From assembly GCA_021159105.1 (NCBI GenBank), contig JAGGSM010000183.1, positions 1 through 8,327 on the forward strand: a stretch of DNA of 8,327 bases, read 5' to 3'. The notes below the pieces were generated by a model. That model worked only from the letters and a program-made list of their open reading frames with translations. It made no database searches and was not told where the DNA came from. This document shows, in pieces, positions 5,080-8,327 of the stretch. A program made the translations under genes and the position numbers. The stretch comes from Candidatus Bipolaricaulota bacterium. GTDB lineage: Bacteria; Bipolaricaulota; Bipolaricaulia; UBA7950; UBA9294. The number at the start of each line of letters is the position of its first letter. Positions within the stretch are counted from its first letter, which is position 1.

Positions 5080-5550
5080 ATGGCACTAATAATTTACCCA
5101 GATCCATTAAGTGACAGCTTTGTAACTGTTGCTCAAGCAGGTTTATACATCTCGATGTTAACTATGAATGGTGCTGAGTGGGCTGCACTTCCTGTAACTG
5201 ATCAAGAAATATTGCTGAGAATCGCTTACAATGATATTATTGACCATACAGACCCAACGACATACCCAAACCCTTTACCTATCTGTGTAGGTGAAGCTCA
5301 AGCCCTTATGGCATCACATGATAATGTCAATTCAATATCATCAGGTATTGCAGCTACAAGTGTTACGGGCGGGATAAAATCACAGAAAGTTGGATCTATA
5401 GCAGTATCTTATTATGATAGTAAAACAACTTCTGCCACACGTTCAATTAGACGTGTACCTAATTCAGCATATAAATGCTTACTAGATTTAGGTTATGCAT
5501 TTAAATCTTCCTCAGACAAGTTCAAGCAAGTCCGTGTTGGGCGTATGTAA
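5080..5550 (+). CDS. Head-tail adaptor (connector) protein, DnaT-like/gp6-like family
   Basis: This 156-residue protein matches the family annotated as DnaT-like ssDNA-binding protein or head-tail connector, whose phage members sit under the portal as the adaptor ring. The opening DSFVTVAQAGLYI (11-23) corresponds to the family's SYVTLAEADAYF. W34, a conserved helix (QEILLRIAYNDIID, 42-55), and an A-rich helix after PLPICVGEAQALMA follow. The family hallmark GGIKSQKVGSIAVSYYDS (97-114) is clear; this usually reads VKSEKVGPLSVEY. A helix with YKCLLDLGY closes the fold. The usual WPR-like motif is replaced by YPNPLP. It starts after a good AAAAAGGATT site and overlaps the next gene as TAATG. 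No role in replication is expected despite the family's old name. Confidence 0.8.
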   Translation: MALIIYPDPLSDSFVTVAQAGLYISMLTMNGAEWAALPVTDQEILLRIAYNDIIDHTDPTTYPNPLPICVGEAQALMASHDNVNSISSGIAATSVTGGIKSQKVGSIAVSYYDSKTTSATRSIRRVPNSAYKCLLDLGYAFKSSSDKFKQVRVGRM

Positions 5551-5915
5551 TGGGAGCTTTTTCACAGCAAATGAAACAGGTCGTCATTGACCTTACAAGA
5601 GAGTTAGGTAATCCCTGTGTTCTCACGCAAATAACTGCTGGTGTCTATAGTCCACTTACTGGTAATACCACTCCTGCATCAACTCAAACTATCAACACTT
5701 TTAGTGGTCCAAACAGTATGATGAGTGAAGTGTTTGGACGTGACGGAAATGGAACTAATCTTAGCGGTTTCAATAGTGAGTCAGTTATCATTCCATATTT
5801 TGTAGGGTTGGATGAAACATGGTTATACGATGGGATGAATATCTTATCTGTTGCACCTCTTAAAACACAGGGTGATATAGTGGCTTATAATATTGAAATA
5901 GGTCGTAAGGAATAA
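5550..5915 (+). CDS. Probable head-closure (stopper) protein
   Basis: The 121-residue protein starts on the last base of the previous stop (TAATG), so it is translationally coupled. Seen: an N-terminal helix (SQQMKQVVIDLTRELG), a strand with CVLTQITAGVYSPLTGNTTPA (23-43) like the G-x-Y-x-P-x-T-G-x-x-T stretch of stopper and head-tail joining proteins, a loop at 55-75, then beta strands (VIIPYFV, WLYDGMNILSV, DIVAYNIEIG). Known: proteins of this size and beta-barrel pattern, placed between adaptor and tail terminator, close the head after DNA packaging and form the tail docking face (SPP1 gp16-like). The call rests on pattern and position together. Confidence 0.65.
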   Translation: MGAFSQQMKQVVIDLTRELGNPCVLTQITAGVYSPLTGNTTPASTQTINTFSGPNSMMSEVFGRDGNGTNLSGFNSESVIIPYFVGLDETWLYDGMNILSVAPLKTQGDIVAYNIEIGRKE

Positions 5916-5918
5916 CAC

Positions 5919-6452
5919 ATGGGAGCTTGGGTAAATCAATATGCATCAGGTATAAACACAGGTAATAATCTTGTGTTTGACAAACTCAATATGTTTGTTA
6001 CTGATGCTGTTGAAAAAGCTACCAAAGAACGAGCAGAAACCATGTGTCGTACACTTAAAAATCGTAGATTTATGGGTAATCAGGGCGTATTTCCAAAAGG
6101 TGATGGATCAAAAAACAGTCAACCCGGTAGAGAAGGTGAGCCGCACTCACATACTGCTTGGGTTGTTGGTAGAGGTGTCAGAGGTAAGGGTTGGACTATT
6201 AAAAACCTTCATAGAAGTCATTATGGTGAAGGTAAGTGGGCACATTATAATTATGTGCGTAACCTTATGTTTGGTACAGGGTGGTCTGGTCGTGTAAAAG
6301 GTGGTACGCATACACGTCTTGTTGGAAATGATGGTAAACTTTTCTCAACTCAAATGCCTCACGGTACTAAAAACTGGATTGAGTCACAACGAAAACATTT
6401 GATTAATGATGTTAAAATAATAGGTCAATTATGGAAAGCAGGTAACTTATGA
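5919..6452 (+). CDS. HK97 gp10-like head-tail joining or tail completion protein
   Basis: This 177-residue protein has a helical N-terminus (about 18-50, VFDKLNMFVTDAVEKATKER). It then has a basic, Gly-rich middle (GREGEPHSHTAWVVGRG, 70-86) and WTIKNLHRSHYGEGKWAHYNYVRNLMFGTG (92-121). That layout follows the gp10 family: an N-terminal helix, a R-x-G-x-x-x-x-x-W segment, an I-x-N strand, then a Y-A-x-Y-x-E-x-G-T-G-like stretch. It is longer than many members, with an inserted K/G/S-rich loop near 56-75. AAGGA precedes the start at proper spacing, and the end overlaps the next gene as ATGA. It would act during joining of head and tail. Sequence support is moderate; position supports it strongly. 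Confidence 0.6.
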   Translation: MGAWVNQYASGINTGNNLVFDKLNMFVTDAVEKATKERAETMCRTLKNRRFMGNQGVFPKGDGSKNSQPGREGEPHSHTAWVVGRGVRGKGWTIKNLHRSHYGEGKWAHYNYVRNLMFGTGWSGRVKGGTHTRLVGNDGKLFSTQMPHGTKNWIESQRKHLINDVKIIGQLWKAGNL

Positions 6453-6913
6453 CAAGTAATTTAAAAGCAACTAAGTTTTATTTTGAAAAACTGTTTATGG
6501 ATAATTGGACTGATACTCCAATTCATTTTGTAGGGCAAGAGTTTGATTCAACAGGTATTCCATCATGGATTAACCCTCATTTTATCCCTCGTAGTGGTAC
6601 TTTAGCTGCTCTAAGTGGTAAACGTACCAGATTAGATGCTGCACTTGATGTAGTTTGTTGGGCAGAGAATGATGTTGAAGCACTTGATTTGACAGATAAG
6701 ATAATTGATTTTGTAGCAACTCAGGCAAAAGAGTTTAGTGTTACTAAGTTTGAGATAAATGATAATGGATGGGATAACTCTAACATGGTTTATGTGTTAT
6801 TGACATTCAAACTTAAATACTATGCCGGTGACTGTATAATACCAACAACAAGACGATATGTTATAAATCAAGGTGTTGATGTATATAATAACGCAGTACA
6901 AACTGTAAACTAA
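6449..6913 (+). CDS. Tail terminator protein, DUF4128/gpU-like
   Basis: The 154-residue protein overlaps the previous gene by ATGA. An N-terminal helix (TKFYFEKLFMDNW) is followed by PIHFVGQEFDSTGIPSWINPHFIPR (24-48), the W-x-N-x-x-F/x-P pattern of phage tail terminators of the DUF4128 type. A helix with DVEALDLTDKIIDFVATQ (75-92) and paired strands (VYVLLTFKLKYYAG) follow, the usual alpha/beta fold. Such proteins form a ring that stops tail-tube growth and becomes the tail face of the neck. Lying just before the tube gene is the usual siphovirus order, which raises confidence. Confidence 0.75.
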   Translation: MTSNLKATKFYFEKLFMDNWTDTPIHFVGQEFDSTGIPSWINPHFIPRSGTLAALSGKRTRLDAALDVVCWAENDVEALDLTDKIIDFVATQAKEFSVTKFEINDNGWDNSNMVYVLLTFKLKYYAGDCIIPTTRRYVINQGVDVYNNAVQTVN

Positions 6914-6922
6914 AGGACGTAT

Positions 6923-7444
6923 ATGATAAATTCACAAGGTACAACAATATATGTTGGTCAAATACCGGCAACTGAGTGGGGGTCTTGCGGTGAAGCAATA
7001 ACAGCTTTAAAAGGTTCGCCTATTGTTGAGTGTCCGCAGTCTGTTGGTGACATAGGTGAGACACGTGGTTCAACAGAATACAAATGTCTTTCATCTAATG
7101 ATACAGCAAAATCCTTAGGGGCTGTAAGCAGACAACCTTTTGACGTAGAAGTTTTAATGAATCCTAGTGATATGACAGGACAAAGGGATTTACGAAAAGC
7201 ATTTAGAAACAATACTCCTATACGTATAGGGATTGCGTACGGGGAAACAATGCTTTATTTTAATGCAAAAGTATCAGGTATTACGGCATCTATTGCTCAA
7301 GATGCGGCTATTGCTACAACATTTACAATAGAAATTGCTGGTGATATTCACGAATGTTCAACAGCTAACTTAATAGCAAGAGCTGTTATAAATAATGGTA
7401 TAATCATTGTGAACAATGGTATACCGGTACTCAATACACACTAA
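6923..7444 (+). CDS. Major tail tube protein
   Basis: This 173-residue protein follows an AAAGGACG ribosome binding site. It shows the pattern of lambda gpV-like tube proteins: TTIYVGQIPATEW at the start, ECPQSVGDIGETRGSTEYKCLSSNDTAKSLGAV (36-68), DVEVLMNPSDMTGQRDLRKAFRNN (74-97), IRIGIAYGETMLYFNAKVSGITAS (100-123), then TTFTIEIAGDI (132-142). The D-x-G-E-T-R...YKCLSS segment and the VSGI...TTFTIEIAGD end are typical. It would form the hexameric rings of the tail tube. The C-terminus carries an extra tail (about 150-173) with a near repeat, INNGIIIVNNGIPVL, that is not part of the core. The stop codon overlaps the next gene's ribosome binding site. Confidence 0.8.
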   Translation: MINSQGTTIYVGQIPATEWGSCGEAITALKGSPIVECPQSVGDIGETRGSTEYKCLSSNDTAKSLGAVSRQPFDVEVLMNPSDMTGQRDLRKAFRNNTPIRIGIAYGETMLYFNAKVSGITASIAQDAAIATTFTIEIAGDIHECSTANLIARAVINNGIIIVNNGIPVLNTH

Positions 7445-7452
7445 AAAGGATT
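7442..7452 (+). promoter_or_regulatory. TAAAAAGGATT ribosome binding site before the second fibre gene
   Basis: The eleven-base word TAAAAAGGATT is identical to those before the genes at 216 and 5080. It also holds the stop codon of the tube gene, so translation of the two genes is closely linked. TATAAT with a TG extension (TGGTATAAT, 7396-7404) lies about 55 bases before the ATG but inside coding sequence, so its activity is uncertain. Confidence 0.45.
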
Positions 7453-7458
7453 AAAATT

Positions 7459-8327
7459 ATGCCAACAACATTATTAACTCAAGAGTTTATACTCGCTCTA
7501 AAAGAACAGGACAAAGTAGATTTTATCAAGACATTGATAACTCAGTTTGCACCTTCTATGTCTACAGCAGATGCAGCTAAATTAGCAAATATCACCATTT
7601 CAAGTCCTGTAAATTTAAATGTAATGCTTACAGATATTGCAGGTAAAGTTGATAAGGTTGCTGGTAAAGATTTATCAGAAGAAGATTTTACAACAGCCTT
7701 AAAAACAAAACTTTCTACAATGGAAGGTTCACATTTTAAAGGTGTTCATACAACTCTAGCTTTACTTGAAACAGCAAATCCAGCAGCGGGTGCTGAGGAT
7801 GGCTCTTATGCATACGTAAAAGCAAGTCCAACGGATGCTGAGGTTATGGTTATGCTTGATGCTGGTGTATGGGTTGAGCAATCTAGCGGTGGTGCTGGTG
7901 TAGCAATGACAGGTGCTCAGATTAAAGCTTTGTATGAAGCTGAAGCTGACACTAATGTGTTTGATGATGCAGAAAAACTCAAGTTAGATAATGCTGAGAA
8001 AGTATTCGCAGGGACACATGCAGATTTAGCTGCACTTGAGTTAGCGTTCCCTGCCGCATTAGCTGTTAATGGTTCTTATGCATATTTGAATAATAGTATT
8101 GACCCACAATCGTTCGCTATGCTATCCGGTGGAGCATGGGTTGAAGTAGGTGCTGGTGGAGGTACAGCCACTCCAACATCTGCTGAGATTAAGACTTTAT
8201 ATGAACTAAACGGGGATACAAATGCTTATACAGATGCAGAGAAATTAAAACTTTCTACACTTGAAGGTAGTCATTTTAAAGGTGCTCATCCTGACGAAGC
8301 TGCTTTACTACTAGCTCATCCTACTGC
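7459..8327 (+). CDS. Repeat-built fibre-like protein, 5' part
   Basis: The frame is open from ATG 7459 to the window end, giving 289 codons without a stop, so the C-terminus is missing. Residues 1-80 look helical, with QEFILALKEQDKVDFIKTLI near the start. From residue 84 the protein is built of units of about 90 residues. Each starts KLSTMEGSHFKGVH or similar (84, 175, 264), then has a GSYAYV segment, a (G)xWVE segment, a Gly-rich linker, and IKALYEAEADTNVFDDAEK (155, 244). The motif DTN-x-x-x-D-A-E-K-x-K-L is a known repeat in phage tail fibres. Likely role: an extended shaft with small beta domains that reach to the host surface. The site right after the tube gene, where tail assembly chaperone genes usually sit, is unusual. 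Confidence 0.75.
   Translation, partial: MPTTLLTQEFILALKEQDKVDFIKTLITQFAPSMSTADAAKLANITISSPVNLNVMLTDIAGKVDKVAGKDLSEEDFTTALKTKLSTMEGSHFKGVHTTLALLETANPAAGAEDGSYAYVKASPTDAEVMVMLDAGVWVEQSSGGAGVAMTGAQIKALYEAEADTNVFDDAEKLKLDNAEKVFAGTHADLAALELAFPAALAVNGSYAYLNNSIDPQSFAMLSGGAWVEVGAGGGTATPTSAEIKTLYELNGDTNAYTDAEKLKLSTLEGSHFKGAHPDEAALLLAHPT

Noticed and set aside
5971..6297. Second + strand frame inside the gp10-like gene
   Set aside because: It is nested in another frame of a gene with good family pattern and overlaps at both ends. Its product is Leu/Val-rich without family likeness.
7405..7425. Inverted repeat CATTGT-GA-ACAATG and palindrome GGTATACC as a possible terminator or operator
   Set aside because: They lie inside the tube gene's coding sequence, the two-base loop is too tight for a hairpin, and no T-run follows. 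They arise from the NNGI codon repeat.
1..8327. CRISPR arrays, tRNA genes, insertion sequences, integrase or attachment sites
   Set aside because: No regularly spaced short repeats, cloverleaf-like segments, transposase frames or terminal inverted repeats were seen on either strand.

Overview
The window is part of the structural (late) region of an AT-rich, non-contractile tailed phage or prophage. Nearly all coding is on the + strand, in close-packed genes, several with overlapping stop and start codons (TAATG at 5548-5552, ATGA at 6449-6452). The six genes from 5080 onward follow the usual siphovirus order: head-tail adaptor, head-closure protein, HK97-gp10-like protein, tail terminator, major tail tube protein. 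Ribosome binding sites of the AAAGGA type and the low GC point to a bacterial host, but the host cannot be named from the sequence. A Gram-negative, possibly marine host is only a guess.

Layout. Positions 1-103 (- strand) hold the 5' end of a small gene whose N-terminus resembles a short motif found in many phage and endonuclease-associated proteins. Positions 104-215 are a divergent regulatory region with an extended -10 promoter facing right, a TATAAT facing left and two near-identical 12-bp palindromes. Positions 216-5055 are a cassette of surface-display or fibre genes: a fibronectin-III-like protein (216-662), an unrecognised protein with two CxxC pairs (666-1169), a 572-residue fibre protein with a CBM5/12-like segment (1174-2892), a 423-residue protein with BspA-type leucine-rich units and a discoidin-like C-terminus (2897-4168), a 23-codon mini-gene (4182-4253), and a fibre protein that seems to start at an ATT codon (4255-5055). 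Positions 5080-7444 are the neck and tail-tube genes. From 7459 to the window end is a second fibre-type gene built of ~90-residue repeats, cut by the window edge.

How they work together. The 5080-6913 genes would join the filled capsid to the tail and cap the tail, and 6923-7444 would build the tube. The fibre-type genes probably provide cell-surface or glycan binding. They lie upstream of the neck genes, where capsid genes normally sit, rather than after the tape measure, so they may decorate the head instead of the tail tip.

The most unusual spot is 4169-4291. A 23-codon mini-gene copies the N-terminus of the gene before it, with mostly synonymous differences. It ends one base before an ATT codon that follows a perfect 9-base Shine-Dalgarno sequence, and this ATT opens a reading frame whose first residues match the N-terminal module of the 1174 fibre protein.
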